Below, one piece after another: positions 8,988 to 17,876 of a stretch of DNA of 64,000 bases. A model generated the notes under the pieces. That model did not search any database. It was not told the DNA's origin and saw only the letters and a program-made list of their open reading frames with translations. Origin of the DNA: Paludibacteraceae bacterium. GTDB taxonomy: Bacteria > Bacteroidota > Bacteroidia > Bacteroidales > Paludibacteraceae. The stretch spans positions 1-64,000 of the forward strand of contig JAFVAX010000078.1 of assembly GCA_017480285.1 (NCBI GenBank). Direction: 5' to 3'. Made by a program: the position numbers and the translations under genes. The first letter of the stretch is position 1. Every line of letters starts with the position of its first letter.

Positions 8988-9869
8988 TTATTTCTCAATC
9001 TTGAATGGGAAACTGCCAACAAGGTTGTCGTCAACAAAGAAGTCGGCATTATACCAGCCTTCCTGCAATATCTCGCTTACATTCCAGTAAAGCACATCGC
9101 TCAAACGGTCACCATTATACTCAAACGGTTTTTTAACAGAATAGGCAATACTGCTGTTCTCGTAATGAAATGTGTCTGCCACTTGTTTCTGCATTACTTC
9201 GCCATCGGGTTGTGTGAGGCGTAGATAAACAGTTTTTTCGCCTCTTGTGGCAGTGGCATTCTTTTCTATGTTGTACTGAAACTCAAGTTTGCGTATCTTG
9301 TTGTACGACTTTGTTTTCTTGTCTTTTGAATTGAGCGGAGTGAACTTAAAATCTGTTACTTCAAGCATAGATGCCCTAGATACCACTTCACCTAACTCTG
9401 CGTTCTCTTTCTCCAGATTTTCGGCGTGTTCGGTAATAAGTTCGTATTGCTCTTTCACTTGTTGGTTCTCGCGTCTGAGATGAGCATTGGTGCGACTGAG
9501 CGAGTCAATCTGATGCACATATTCCACCATAACGGCACGCACGGAAGCCAATTCTTTTTTCAGTTCGGCTATACGACGGGCGTTAGTGGCTTTGGTGATT
9601 CTTAACTCTTCAAGCAGGTCCTGCACGCGGTGCTGCTCTTTTGACAATAGTTCGGCAAGAGAGTCGTTGTTGATATTCCTGCCATAGCCGTCAAACTGTA
9701 TGGCAAGGTTCTGATACTCATCTTCAAGTTGGTCTTTCTCAAAAGTAAGAACTTCCTCCATCTCACGCATCTGCTGACGGGTATGGAAAGAGTCATATAC
9801 AAAATAAGCACATGCAAGGGCAAGCACTACAATGCCTGCGATTATCAAGTTTCTTTTTGTTGAAGTCAT
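8988..9869 (-). CDS. Membrane-anchored periplasmic coiled-coil protein, function unknown
   Basis: 293 aa. One membrane segment lies at about residues 8-27 (IIAGIVVLALACAYFVY). A long charged coiled coil follows (about 30-165), then a C-terminal beta-rich domain of about 125 residues that ends in SFPFKIEK. Bacteroidales genomes often carry such proteins; I do not recognise a named family. A -7 box (TATATTTG on the minus strand, 9998-10005) lies about 130 bp upstream of the start, but no TTTG is found at the expected distance. The transcribed leader would then contain the A-B-A repeat group at 9887-9981. Together with the sulfatase-fold gene downstream it may form a two-gene unit. Confidence 0.7.
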   Translation of the reverse strand: MTSTKRNLIIAGIVVLALACAYFVYDSFHTRQQMREMEEVLTFEKDQLEDEYQNLAIQFDGYGRNINNDSLAELLSKEQHRVQDLLEELRITKATNARRIAELKKELASVRAVMVEYVHQIDSLSRTNAHLRRENQQVKEQYELITEHAENLEKENAELGEVVSRASMLEVTDFKFTPLNSKDKKTKSYNKIRKLEFQYNIEKNATATRGEKTVYLRLTQPDGEVMQKQVADTFHYENSSIAYSVKKPFEYNGDRLSDVLYWNVSEILQEGWYNADFFVDDNLVGSFPFKIEK

Positions 9870-9886
9870 AACAATTTACAATTTAT

Positions 9887-9981
9887 CCTCATGCTGAACT
9901 TGTTTCAGCATCTCACTCTATTAGACCCTGACCTGCGTCAGGGTGAGGAGATGCCATCATGCTGAACTTGTTTCAGCATCT
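9887..9981. repeat. Cluster of REP-like palindromes, order A-B-A
   Basis: Family A, ATGCTGAA...TTCAGCAT, at 9887-9913; family B, ACCCTGAC-CTGC-GTCAGGGT, at 9925-9944; family A again at 9955-9981. The two A copies have G at the third stem position with C in the partner arm, and the B copy uses ACCC/GGGT. These are compensatory changes relative to copies elsewhere in the window. Confidence 0.8.
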
Positions 9982-10064
9982 CAATTTATTTAGGTTGCAA
10001 ATATACAAAAAAACTATGAAAAAAACTCGATTTTTACGATTTTTACGATAAAAATGAACAATTT

Positions 10065-10096
10065 TTTGATAATTATACCTAAAAACGCTAATTTTG
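10065..10096 (+). promoter_or_regulatory. Bacteroidota-type promoter for the gene at 10136
   Basis: TTTG (10065-10068), 20 bp, TAATTTTG (10089-10096). The leader to the ATG is about 35 bases. Confidence 0.7.
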
Positions 10097-10135
10097 CAAA
10101 ACATTTTTGAACCTAACTTTTAACAATTCACTACT

Positions 10136-10561
10136 ATGGGACTTTTAGACGATTATAGCACCGGCATAGGCATGCCCCGCCCGAAATGGCAACATCAACT
10201 TGCCATGAATAGAATGCACGCCCGTGCATACTACGAACTTGAACCACAAGGACTTGTTATATTGACAGAAGCCACTGTAACTGACGATTGGGACGACCTT
10301 GCCCCCGATTTGGTTATCTTTGACCCGCATTTTCAGCCATTGTCAATAATTGAAATAACCACACACAGATATAAAGACGATATTATTGATAAATGTTGCG
10401 AACTCATAGAGCGTTTCTCAAATGCCGAATACTTTGTCTATGATTATGAGCATCAGGTTTTGTATATGTACTCGCCCGCAGACGACTGTTGGCTCTCGTC
10501 AGACCAATACGAACTTTATTCACAGTACCTGCACCACCCTGTAATAGAATACCTAAAATGA
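10136..10561 (+). CDS. Small PD-(D/E)xK-like (Uma2-like) protein
   Basis: 141 aa. The central pattern APDLVIFD followed by IIEITTHRYK (about residues 59-80) resembles the PD...(D/E)xK core of restriction-endonuclease-like folds such as Uma2 proteins, with ExT in place of the usual ExK, so activity is uncertain. The rest is acidic and tyrosine-rich. It stands alone between a good promoter and an intergenic RNA unit, on the same strand as the large cluster that follows but separated from it by a terminator. The family call is tentative; that the gene is real is supported by the promoter and start context. Confidence 0.55.
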   Translation: MGLLDDYSTGIGMPRPKWQHQLAMNRMHARAYYELEPQGLVILTEATVTDDWDDLAPDLVIFDPHFQPLSIIEITTHRYKDDIIDKCCELIERFSNAEYFVYDYEHQVLYMYSPADDCWLSSDQYELYSQYLHHPVIEYLK

Positions 10562-10587
10562 ATAAATTTAATTAAAAATACAGAAAA

Positions 10588-10619
10588 TTTGCAGAAAAAG
10601 AAATTTTTTATTATTTTTG
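10588..10619 (+). promoter_or_regulatory. Bacteroidota-type promoter of the structured RNA unit
   Basis: TTTG (10588-10591), 20 bp, TATTTTTG (10612-10619). No protein start follows for almost 400 bases; the transcript would begin at the hairpins described next. Confidence 0.7.
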
Positions 10620-10620
10620 C

Positions 10621-10956
10621 AGTTGTAATTCCACGCTGAAGGGGTTTGTGTCTTTTTGGGGTGGAATTATATAGACATAATAAGGCGTTTATTGAACGCT
10701 GTTTGCGACTTACCAGAATCTTCGCAAAATTCAGTACTTAGTCCATTCAGTCAACAATGAATGTCCTCGGGGTATGTATTTATCCCCTGTATGGTATAAT
10801 TGTGCCATTTGTACTCTAAATAAGGGTTGGCATTTATATCATTTCTATTGGGATTACATATTTCAGCGTGGACTTCGTTTGTTTTTCTACTAAGTACGGG
10901 GATTGCGAAGCCCTTGGTAAGCGTGAAGAGCAAGTGAACTTCACGCTAATTTTTTG
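10621..10956 (+). ncRNA. Structured RNA or leader between a promoter and an intrinsic terminator
   Basis: The segment has many complementary arms. AATTCCAC (10627) pairs with GTGGAATT (10661). A long-range rod pairs CTTACCA (10709) with TGGTAAG (10915), CTTCGCAA (10720) with TTGCGAAG (10903) and GTACTTAG (10734) with CTAAGTAC (10890). CCACGCTGAA (10631) is also complementary to TTCAGCGTGG (10862), an alternative or pseudoknot pairing. The unit ends in a terminator hairpin. The rod of about 210 nt with an open middle recalls 6S RNA, but I cannot confirm that. It could equally be an attenuator leader for the cluster starting at 11013. A short minus-strand reading frame within it has no gene-like features. 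Confidence 0.5.
10920..10956 (+). terminator. Intrinsic terminator ending the structured RNA
   Basis: AGCGTGAAG (10920-10928) pairs with CTTCACGCT (10939-10947), a 9-bp stem with a 10-nt loop, followed by AATTTTTTG. It lies 57 bp upstream of the vWA lipoprotein gene. Confidence 0.7.
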
Positions 10957-11012
10957 TATTAGTTCTTGCACTATATTGAATAATAGACAAAATCATAAAT
11001 AATCAAATAACT

Positions 11013-12308
11013 ATGAGTTTCATCAAAATTTTCAGTATTGTAGTTACATTAAGTCTTTGTTTTTTTCAGTCTTGTTCTTCGGCAACTACCGAAAACAGTT
11101 CTTCAACAAGAAAAGACTTGTCTTCCAATGATACTGTTTCTGCATATTCCGTGGAAGAGAGTTTAGAAAATTCATACAGTCAAGTTGTTAGTCAACCGCA
11201 AAAAGGGACATTAGTTTTTGACATTTCTTATAGCACTCGCGGCTATCTTGACAGCAAATCTGCCAATTTCAGAGGAGTCATATCTCAATTTGGCAGGTTG
11301 TTAAATGTAAAAGATTTCTTTTTGTATGGAAACACTGTCCAACCGGCAAACGATTTTATGAATTTGCTCAACACAGGTAATTTTACATGGTCAACCGGTT
11401 CTGACATAAATAGTATGTTACGATTTATGTTAGAAAAAGTGCGCTCCACAAATGATGTTGTTTGCCTGATTTCAGACGGAATAATGAGTGGTACAAATGA
11501 GCAGATTCGACATAATTCTGAATTTAATATACAAAACAAAGAAGTTTTGATGAATCAAATTAAAAATTCTATTGAAACATTGGACAGTACTTACAGCGCA
11601 CTTATCGTAAGATATACGGCACCTTTCCAAGGAACATATTATGCTTACAACAACAGAAATATCAACCTTAATTGCAACAGGCCGTATTTTGCAATTATTC
11701 TCGGCAAATGGGAGAAAATAAAATGGATTGAACAAGATTTAATACAAGGCAAGACAAACGAAAAAGACGAGTCTTACTATAAATACTCGGATTTGATTAT
11801 GTTAGCCGATACAAAATCGTATAAGAAATGTTTCTTTACACATAAGTACGGCATAAATCATAGAAACGGACAGTACAGCATTCAAAGAAATGATTCCGTT
11901 GTATTTTCCTGTTCCATAAAAGATTTGCCACCATATATGCAGACAGAATCGTACTTTGATAAAAACTTTCAGTTGCTAAAGCAACGCCGAGGACAATCGG
12001 AGTTTGCTCTTATACCGAAAGATAAATATCAGTTTTATATTGACAGGCAACGCCAAAAAGTTATAATATCTTTTACAAATGTAGCAATCAGCACATATAT
12101 CTCCAACAATCTGTTGCAGTTTAAGTTGAAATATTCATTGCCTGAATGGGTTGGCAACTTCTCTGACGAAGATGATGCCGGCATCGCCACTAATGCTGTT
12201 AAGAAAAATCAAACATTCAACTTAAAGTATCTTGTTAATGGTTTTTCCGAATTGAACGGCAGCGAAAATGTTATCCTGACCGAAATGAACTTTTATTTCA
12301 AAAAATAA
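11013..12308 (+). CDS. Lipoprotein with von Willebrand A (vWA) domain
   Basis: 431 aa. A hydrophobic signal ends in FFQSC (Cys21), an acceptable lipobox, so the protein is probably anchored on the periplasmic side of a membrane or exported. After a serine-rich linker the sequence LVFDISYS (about 67-73) gives the DxSxS metal-binding (MIDAS) motif of vWA domains. STGSDI (about 127) could supply the MIDAS threonine, and VCLISDG (about 150) the later aspartate. The C-terminal half (about 290-431) is a beta-rich region of unknown type. vWA domains usually bind protein ligands through a metal ion. This is the first gene of the 11-23.7 kb run; 18 bp separate it from the next gene. The pre-start sequence AATCAAATAACTATG is shared with the actin-fold gene at 14471. 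Confidence 0.7.
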   Translation: MSFIKIFSIVVTLSLCFFQSCSSATTENSSSTRKDLSSNDTVSAYSVEESLENSYSQVVSQPQKGTLVFDISYSTRGYLDSKSANFRGVISQFGRLLNVKDFFLYGNTVQPANDFMNLLNTGNFTWSTGSDINSMLRFMLEKVRSTNDVVCLISDGIMSGTNEQIRHNSEFNIQNKEVLMNQIKNSIETLDSTYSALIVRYTAPFQGTYYAYNNRNINLNCNRPYFAIILGKWEKIKWIEQDLIQGKTNEKDESYYKYSDLIMLADTKSYKKCFFTHKYGINHRNGQYSIQRNDSVVFSCSIKDLPPYMQTESYFDKNFQLLKQRRGQSEFALIPKDKYQFYIDRQRQKVIISFTNVAISTYISNNLLQFKLKYSLPEWVGNFSDEDDAGIATNAVKKNQTFNLKYLVNGFSELNGSENVILTEMNFYFKK

Positions 12309-12326
12309 TTTAATCACATTATAAAA

Positions 12327-12941
12327 ATGAATACTATTCTAAACATTTTCACACCGGTTTATTCGTGGTGTACCGCACTTTCGGATCGTCTGACAACACA
12401 AGACGATTTCATTTCCTACTATAAAAATTATTTTGAAGGGACATCCGTCTGTTCAAATGTTTTTCTTGTTGCGGTTTGTGTTGCCGCAGCCATTGCCTGC
12501 TTCTACTATTTCGTATGTTGCAATCTTTCGTTTGCCTCTGCCAAACGATATATTTGGGTAATGGTCTTAGCGCTCAGTTTCCTTACGACATTGTGTATTA
12601 CCCCTCATTTTATCGTTGGACACTACGACGAAAAAGGCTTGGTCAACGGCGACTCTAACACCCGCTTGTTTCTATCCGCAAAAGAAACTTTAGCAGATAT
12701 CCTGCAGAATATCTACGACGAAGAAACGATGTCGGAAGTTATTGCCAATGCGGAAGATTATGCCAAACAGTTTCGCGGTATAGGCAAACAACCGGCATTC
12801 ATTGCTATGTTTATGTCTATGGACGAAAAAATTCCACTTCAGATGTCGTTGCTCAACGGAGTTTATAGTATGCTCATATTCACCTTATTATCAATAATTT
12901 TCAAACGCTTTACAACTCACGGCAAGGCTATACCTTTCTAA
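12327..12941 (+). CDS. Membrane protein of the vWA/tubulin-like cluster
   Basis: 204 aa with three likely membrane segments, about residues 43-65, 73-97 and 176-195. A hydrophilic helical region of about 80 residues lies between the second and third. No known family is recognised. Tight spacing on both sides (18 bp and 13 bp) makes co-transcription with the vWA lipoprotein and the tubulin-like protein likely. It may be the membrane link between an exported vWA protein and the cytoplasmic NTPases; that is inference from context. Confidence 0.65.
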   Translation: MNTILNIFTPVYSWCTALSDRLTTQDDFISYYKNYFEGTSVCSNVFLVAVCVAAAIACFYYFVCCNLSFASAKRYIWVMVLALSFLTTLCITPHFIVGHYDEKGLVNGDSNTRLFLSAKETLADILQNIYDEETMSEVIANAEDYAKQFRGIGKQPAFIAMFMSMDEKIPLQMSLLNGVYSMLIFTLLSIIFKRFTTHGKAIPF

Positions 12942-12954
12942 AAACATAACCAAC

Positions 12955-14457
12955 ATGAGACTATTTTTATTTGCAATAGGCGGAACGGGTGCGCGTGTGG
13001 TGCGCTCGCTGACGATGATGCTTGCCGCCGGAGTGGACGGACTTGACAGTTCGTTTGAGATTGTTCCGCTCATCATTGACTATGACTTGTCAAACGGAGA
13101 TAAAATGCGTGCCGTAAAGGCTGTTGAAGCGTATTCTAAAATCCATAACACATTATACCCTGATGTTGCAAAGGGTGTCAAATACAATGACAACTTTTTT
13201 ATGACAGGTTTGTCTCCGTTGCCGTCGAATGACCCTACCAAACCCTACGAGTTTTATTTCGGTACTTTGACAACCGAAAAGTTCGCATCGTATCTTCAGA
13301 AAAACGCATTGAACACCAACCCCTCAACAAGACTTTCCGAGTCGCTGTTGGAAGCACTGTATGATACATCCGATGATAGAAGTATGAATGCTGAATTGGA
13401 ATTGGATATGGCAAAAGGCTTCAAGGGTAACCCTAATATAGGCGCGGTGGTTTTCCACGAACTCAAAAAAAGTCCGGAATTTCAACGCTTTGCCTCAACC
13501 TTCAACTCTGCTTCCGATAAGGTGTTTATTATCAGTTCTATCTTCGGCGGAACGGGTGCCAGCGGTTTCCCGGAATTGGTCAATGCAATCCGAACAGTAA
13601 CAAACAACACATTAAACAATGCCAACATCGGTGCGGCACTTGTGTTGCCCTATTTCAAGTTAAAACCTTATGACCCCGCTTCCGGTGATACGGGAGCCAT
13701 AGATGCCGCTTCGTTCAATGCCAAAACCAAGGCGGCATTGGGATTTTATGCAACACCAAATGGGGTCAATTCAAAGGTTGATACCATCTATTATGTGGCT
13801 GACGAGCATAAGGACGATTATAACTATGCCGAAGGAGAGGGGCGACAGCAAAACAATGCACACGCCGTCGAATTTATTGCGGCAACGGCAGTGTTGGACT
13901 TCTTGTTAAACGCCCCGCAACGGGGAGCATACGAATTCAGCATAAAAGATGACAAGATAAAAACATCTGTCAATTTGCCGGATTTCTACGACACAACCCA
14001 TTCACTTATACTGAATAACCTTTCTGAATTTTCACTGGCGATGAAGTACTACCGCGATGTTATCTGCGGTGACAGAAACAAAATTGGCAGTAATGTTGCT
14101 TATTACAACACTTTTGGTCTGTCTTCACAAATAGGCAAGGGAGTTTGGAAAACCATTGACGAACTCTTGGACTCTACGGAAAAAAACCAATGGGGATACT
14201 ATTCTTGGCTGAAAGAACTTAACGACCACGACCACAAAGTCAATCTTTACCGTATGGACAAGAAAAAAGATTTGACTTACCTTTTGGCAGATCGGCAAAT
14301 AAAAGGCGGTTTTCTAAAGACAAGTCCGTTGGCTGACAGTGAGATTTCTTCGGAATTGAATAAAATGAGCAAAACCGTAACGACACCGTCAAACACTCTC
14401 TTTTTGAAAACACTCCGGCAAGTGTCAAAACAAATATACAAATCTGTAAAACTATAA
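12955..14457 (+). CDS. Tubulin/FtsZ-like GTPase family protein
   Basis: 500 aa. The N-terminus reads FAIGGTGARVVRSL, a nucleotide-binding loop of the tubulin/FtsZ type. At about residues 195-207 comes IFGGTGASGFPEL, a close match to the GGGTG(S/T)G tubulin signature. QNNAHAVEFIAA (about 301-312) fits the guanine-base contact helix. This pattern matches the Pfam group called tubulin-like (Tubulin_2), which is distinct from the cell-division FtsZ. Families of this kind have been linked by gene context to vWA proteins and proposed to act in membrane remodelling (Makarova and Koonin, 2010). Here a vWA lipoprotein and a membrane protein directly precede it, and an actin/Hsp70-fold protein follows 13 bp later. 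GTP binding is likely; polymerisation is unknown. Confidence 0.75.
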   Translation: MRLFLFAIGGTGARVVRSLTMMLAAGVDGLDSSFEIVPLIIDYDLSNGDKMRAVKAVEAYSKIHNTLYPDVAKGVKYNDNFFMTGLSPLPSNDPTKPYEFYFGTLTTEKFASYLQKNALNTNPSTRLSESLLEALYDTSDDRSMNAELELDMAKGFKGNPNIGAVVFHELKKSPEFQRFASTFNSASDKVFIISSIFGGTGASGFPELVNAIRTVTNNTLNNANIGAALVLPYFKLKPYDPASGDTGAIDAASFNAKTKAALGFYATPNGVNSKVDTIYYVADEHKDDYNYAEGEGRQQNNAHAVEFIAATAVLDFLLNAPQRGAYEFSIKDDKIKTSVNLPDFYDTTHSLILNNLSEFSLAMKYYRDVICGDRNKIGSNVAYYNTFGLSSQIGKGVWKTIDELLDSTEKNQWGYYSWLKELNDHDHKVNLYRMDKKKDLTYLLADRQIKGGFLKTSPLADSEISSELNKMSKTVTTPSNTLFLKTLRQVSKQIYKSVKL

Positions 14458-14470
14458 AAATCAAATAACT

Positions 14471-17400
14471 ATGCCATCATTTGCTTTTCGTATACACGAG
14501 CCTAAACAACCGGGAGCAACTGCTCCTACATCGGCTTCAACAATGGAAGGTTGGACACCGACAAGTTATATTGCCGGACCGCTGCTTTCCAATATTCAAA
14601 TCGACAACCCGAAAGGTAGAATGGGTACATCCATACCGTCTGTCTTCGCTCGGATATTCCTCTTTGACATTGCTTTCCAATCTTTCAATGGAAAAAATAT
14701 CAGTGAAATACTAAATCCGCCACAAAATCTGAAAATGGAAGCAATCCTCATATCGGAATGTTTAGATATGCTGGAGTTTCTTTTCCAACACGGTGCAGAC
14801 CCCAAACTGGTTGTTAAACATTGGAATGGTACCCAACAAATAACGGCATTGAAAAATTCTGCCCTGCAAGAACATCATCGTTTGGCGGATGTGTTGCAGG
14901 ATGAGATTGCCAATTATCCCGACTTTTCCGACATATATCTGTTCTATTGGAAAGATTCTACCGCCAACAGTCTGACACCGCAAGAGTTTCTTATCGGTGG
15001 CACATCGCCTATGACACTTGCCTTTACCGCACCTAACTGGAAAGAGACGATGCGACAAAACGGATTTAGTTTCACAAGAACGGGCGACGGCTCACCACTC
15101 TTTGACTCTAACCAGATTCAGGCTCTGCCACTTCGCGATGCGAACTTCCAAAATATGCTCTATTCAATGCGTATGGCATTCCATGGTCAATTCAATAGGA
15201 AAGCCACTAACTTTGAACAATATATTGCCACATGCTACAATAACGCACCCCAAAATTCCGCTGTTGCCGATATGGGTGCCAATCCTACCTCTTTTTATGC
15301 AACTTTCAAACCTGTCAAGGACATCAATGGAGCCGCTATTTCGACTGCAAGTTTGCCTTTGTGTTACCAACCTATAAAAGTTGTAAGCGGTTACGAGATT
15401 GTTCCTACTGCCGACAGATACAGCACATATACGGCAAATAACGGAAGCATACAAAATATCCCTGCCCCGCTTATGCTCGATAAAAACGGTATCCCGAATG
15501 TGAATTATATCGGTAACAGACAGTGGAATGCGGGTACTTGTATTATCAATGAAGCCGTTGTTCGCGGTAGTGAGTTACACACACGCCAACTACCGGGAGG
15601 TATGGGAGTTGTGTATCCCTTCCTTATCTGGAGCGACCTTTTGGAAGATAAGATAGTTAAAGTTCCATACACAATAGACGGCAATAGGTTCATTACTGCA
15701 ACAAACGGCGAAGCACACTATCTGTTGCCCTTGCGGCGAACCTTCTTCAAATTTTTTAATATTGAAGATGTGGATAGGATTTTGAAGATTAACATAAGTG
15801 GCAACTCTGTAGATGTTACACTTCATATACCTTTGAATAATCCGATTCACCCGTATATTGACATTCTGCATACATACCAAGCGCAAGATATAGTGGAAGT
15901 TCCGCTTACATTAGGTGTTTTCCCATTCTACAAAACCGGAACTGACGACAGTTATCGCATTCTGCAATGCGGAAATCATTCTGCCAACGCTTCTTTTTAT
16001 GATGTAGAAGGACGAATAATCCCCGGAAACTACACTATTAGAACACCAGATATCGGCTCATACGAAACAAGATACTATGATGTGCGACAGGCTTTTGATT
16101 TAATAGAAGTTAAAGACATAAACGCCACTGCACTCAACATACCCAAATTACAACCTATTAATGTCGGAAGAACTCAATTTACCTTTGCAGTCGATTTCGG
16201 TACTTCAAATACCTATATTGCATACAGCACCCCGGGCAATTCGGCAGAAACTCTTGAGTTTGGAGATACAGACCAACAAGCGGTATATATGCATCGACAC
16301 GATTCGATATCCAACGGTATGTTGCAAAATATGAGCAGTAACCACTTCTTACGAGAGTTCGCACCCGAAAGAATTGGTGGAAACGAACTTTTCCGTTTCC
16401 CCACCACTACTGCCGCCTGCGAACTCACATCTACCAACGGGGTTTTACCTTCATTGTTCGGCACTATCTCTATGGGATTCAAGATGATGAACGAAAAATC
16501 ATTTGACCCCAATGCCCGCTACATCACACAATTAAAGTGGTTGTTGGAAAAAAGAATGGATGATGCACACAACAACGCTCTAATCAAAAATTATTTTACA
16601 CAAATACTTTGGATGTTGAAAAACAAGGCTGTTCAAAACGGTGGCGATACAAATTTCACCGTCCGTCTGACTTTCCCCGAAACAATGCCTATTCCACTGA
16701 AAAATGCACTTGTCGGTTTATGGAATAACGCTAAAACAGACTTGAAACTGCCTTGTACTATTGACTCAAGTTTCAGCGAGTCGTTAGCACCATATAATGT
16801 TACAGTTAAAGAGTTCGGCACTTCAAGTTTTCTCAATATTGACATTGGTGGCGGAACACACGACATCCTCTTTGTTAATCGCAACGAGACCGGAAATCTC
16901 ATTAGTGCCAACTACTCCTCCGCTCGTTTTGCTGGTGACGACCTTTGGGGCGACGGAACTGTTATTACAAACCAGCCTACGCTGAACAACGGATTTGTTG
17001 ATTATCTGTATAAAAAGATTGACAGTGAGCGTAGTCAATATAGGACTGATATTATTTCGCCTCTCGACACCCTCAAAGGAGGAATGGCTAACACATCGGG
17101 TGATATAATGAGTTATCTGTTCAGATATGACAACATCTTCCAAACGGCAACTTCTATTCGTGCCAATCAAAACGCTTATAGTATTGTCTTTATTCACTAT
17201 ATGGCACTGATGTACCATATCGCACGACTCATAAAAAAACAACAAGTAGGTATTCCCAATTATATCTCCTTCACGGGTATGGGTAGTAAGTATATAAATC
17301 TTATCTCACCCGACTCCGATGATATTTTGCAATTTACAAAATTGTTATTGGAAAAATATACCGGTCAGAAAGTTCCGGCTTTATTCAAGATAAAAAATAA

Positions 17401-17812
17401 TCGTTCGGATGCAAAAGAGATTACCGCCAAAGGGGCGCTGACCATCCCCGACACCGGTTACCTGATTCCGAAGACGCAACTCAACTCCATTGTGGATTAC
17501 GGTTTTGATACCCAAGAACAGATTATATATAGGGATATGCGTACCGGTCAAGTGCAACAAAAGGTGATAAACGAATACCTTAAATTCCTTAAATCGCTTT
17601 CGGAAAAAGATATCGCACAGTTTATTCATCAACATTACGGACTGACCATCCCTAATGTAATAATCGCGACACTGACGACCCATGCGCAAAACAGTTATAA
17701 CACTATAGCCGGTGGTATAACAACAGCATTCGACGATTTCAATCTGTCTGAAACATTGTTCTTCTATCCTCTGAAAAACGCACTCATTGAGTGTTCAAAA
17801 ACAATACAATAA
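14471..17812 (+). CDS. Large actin/Hsp70-fold (ASKHA) ATPase, possibly SrfB-like
   Basis: 1113 aa. The N-terminal 560 residues match nothing I recognise. The C-terminal half shows the three marks of the actin/Hsp70/sugar-kinase fold: phosphate-1 loop FAVDFGTSNTYIAYS (about 573), phosphate-2 loop LNIDIGGGTHDILF (about 788) and the adenosine motif ISFTGMGSKYI (about 930). Size and layout recall COG4457 (SrfB), a proposed virulence-associated ATPase, but I could not compare them directly. It lies 13 bp after the tubulin-like gene, so two proteins of cytoskeletal folds would be made from one message. ATP binding is likely; the partner and target are unknown. Confidence 0.7.
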   Translation: MPSFAFRIHEPKQPGATAPTSASTMEGWTPTSYIAGPLLSNIQIDNPKGRMGTSIPSVFARIFLFDIAFQSFNGKNISEILNPPQNLKMEAILISECLDMLEFLFQHGADPKLVVKHWNGTQQITALKNSALQEHHRLADVLQDEIANYPDFSDIYLFYWKDSTANSLTPQEFLIGGTSPMTLAFTAPNWKETMRQNGFSFTRTGDGSPLFDSNQIQALPLRDANFQNMLYSMRMAFHGQFNRKATNFEQYIATCYNNAPQNSAVADMGANPTSFYATFKPVKDINGAAISTASLPLCYQPIKVVSGYEIVPTADRYSTYTANNGSIQNIPAPLMLDKNGIPNVNYIGNRQWNAGTCIINEAVVRGSELHTRQLPGGMGVVYPFLIWSDLLEDKIVKVPYTIDGNRFITATNGEAHYLLPLRRTFFKFFNIEDVDRILKINISGNSVDVTLHIPLNNPIHPYIDILHTYQAQDIVEVPLTLGVFPFYKTGTDDSYRILQCGNHSANASFYDVEGRIIPGNYTIRTPDIGSYETRYYDVRQAFDLIEVKDINATALNIPKLQPINVGRTQFTFAVDFGTSNTYIAYSTPGNSAETLEFGDTDQQAVYMHRHDSISNGMLQNMSSNHFLREFAPERIGGNELFRFPTTTAACELTSTNGVLPSLFGTISMGFKMMNEKSFDPNARYITQLKWLLEKRMDDAHNNALIKNYFTQILWMLKNKAVQNGGDTNFTVRLTFPETMPIPLKNALVGLWNNAKTDLKLPCTIDSSFSESLAPYNVTVKEFGTSSFLNIDIGGGTHDILFVNRNETGNLISANYSSARFAGDDLWGDGTVITNQPTLNNGFVDYLYKKIDSERSQYRTDIISPLDTLKGGMANTSGDIMSYLFRYDNIFQTATSIRANQNAYSIVFIHYMALMYHIARLIKKQQVGIPNYISFTGMGSKYINLISPDSDDILQFTKLLLEKYTGQKVPALFKIKNNRSDAKEITAKGALTIPDTGYLIPKTQLNSIVDYGFDTQEQIIYRDMRTGQVQQKVINEYLKFLKSLSEKDIAQFIHQHYGLTIPNVIIATLTTHAQNSYNTIAGGITTAFDDFNLSETLFFYPLKNALIECSKTIQ

Positions 17813-17828
17813 CAAAACATTAACACAC

Positions 17829-17860
17829 TCGGGATGCGGAGTTTGGTCTCCGCTTCCCGA
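17829..17860 (+). promoter_or_regulatory. Stable hairpin in the only long spacer inside the cluster
   Basis: TCGGGA...TCCCGA and GCGGAG...CTCCGC form a long GC-rich stem around TTTGGT. No T-run follows, so it is not a normal terminator. It may be a processing or stability element that sets different levels for the NTPase genes and the membrane genes after it. Confidence 0.55.
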
Positions 17861-17876
17861 CTAAATCCTTACAACA

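Noticed and set aside
10751..10933. 60-aa minus-strand reading frame in the RNA unit
   Set aside because: It coincides with the paired arms of the structured RNA and has no ribosome-binding context.
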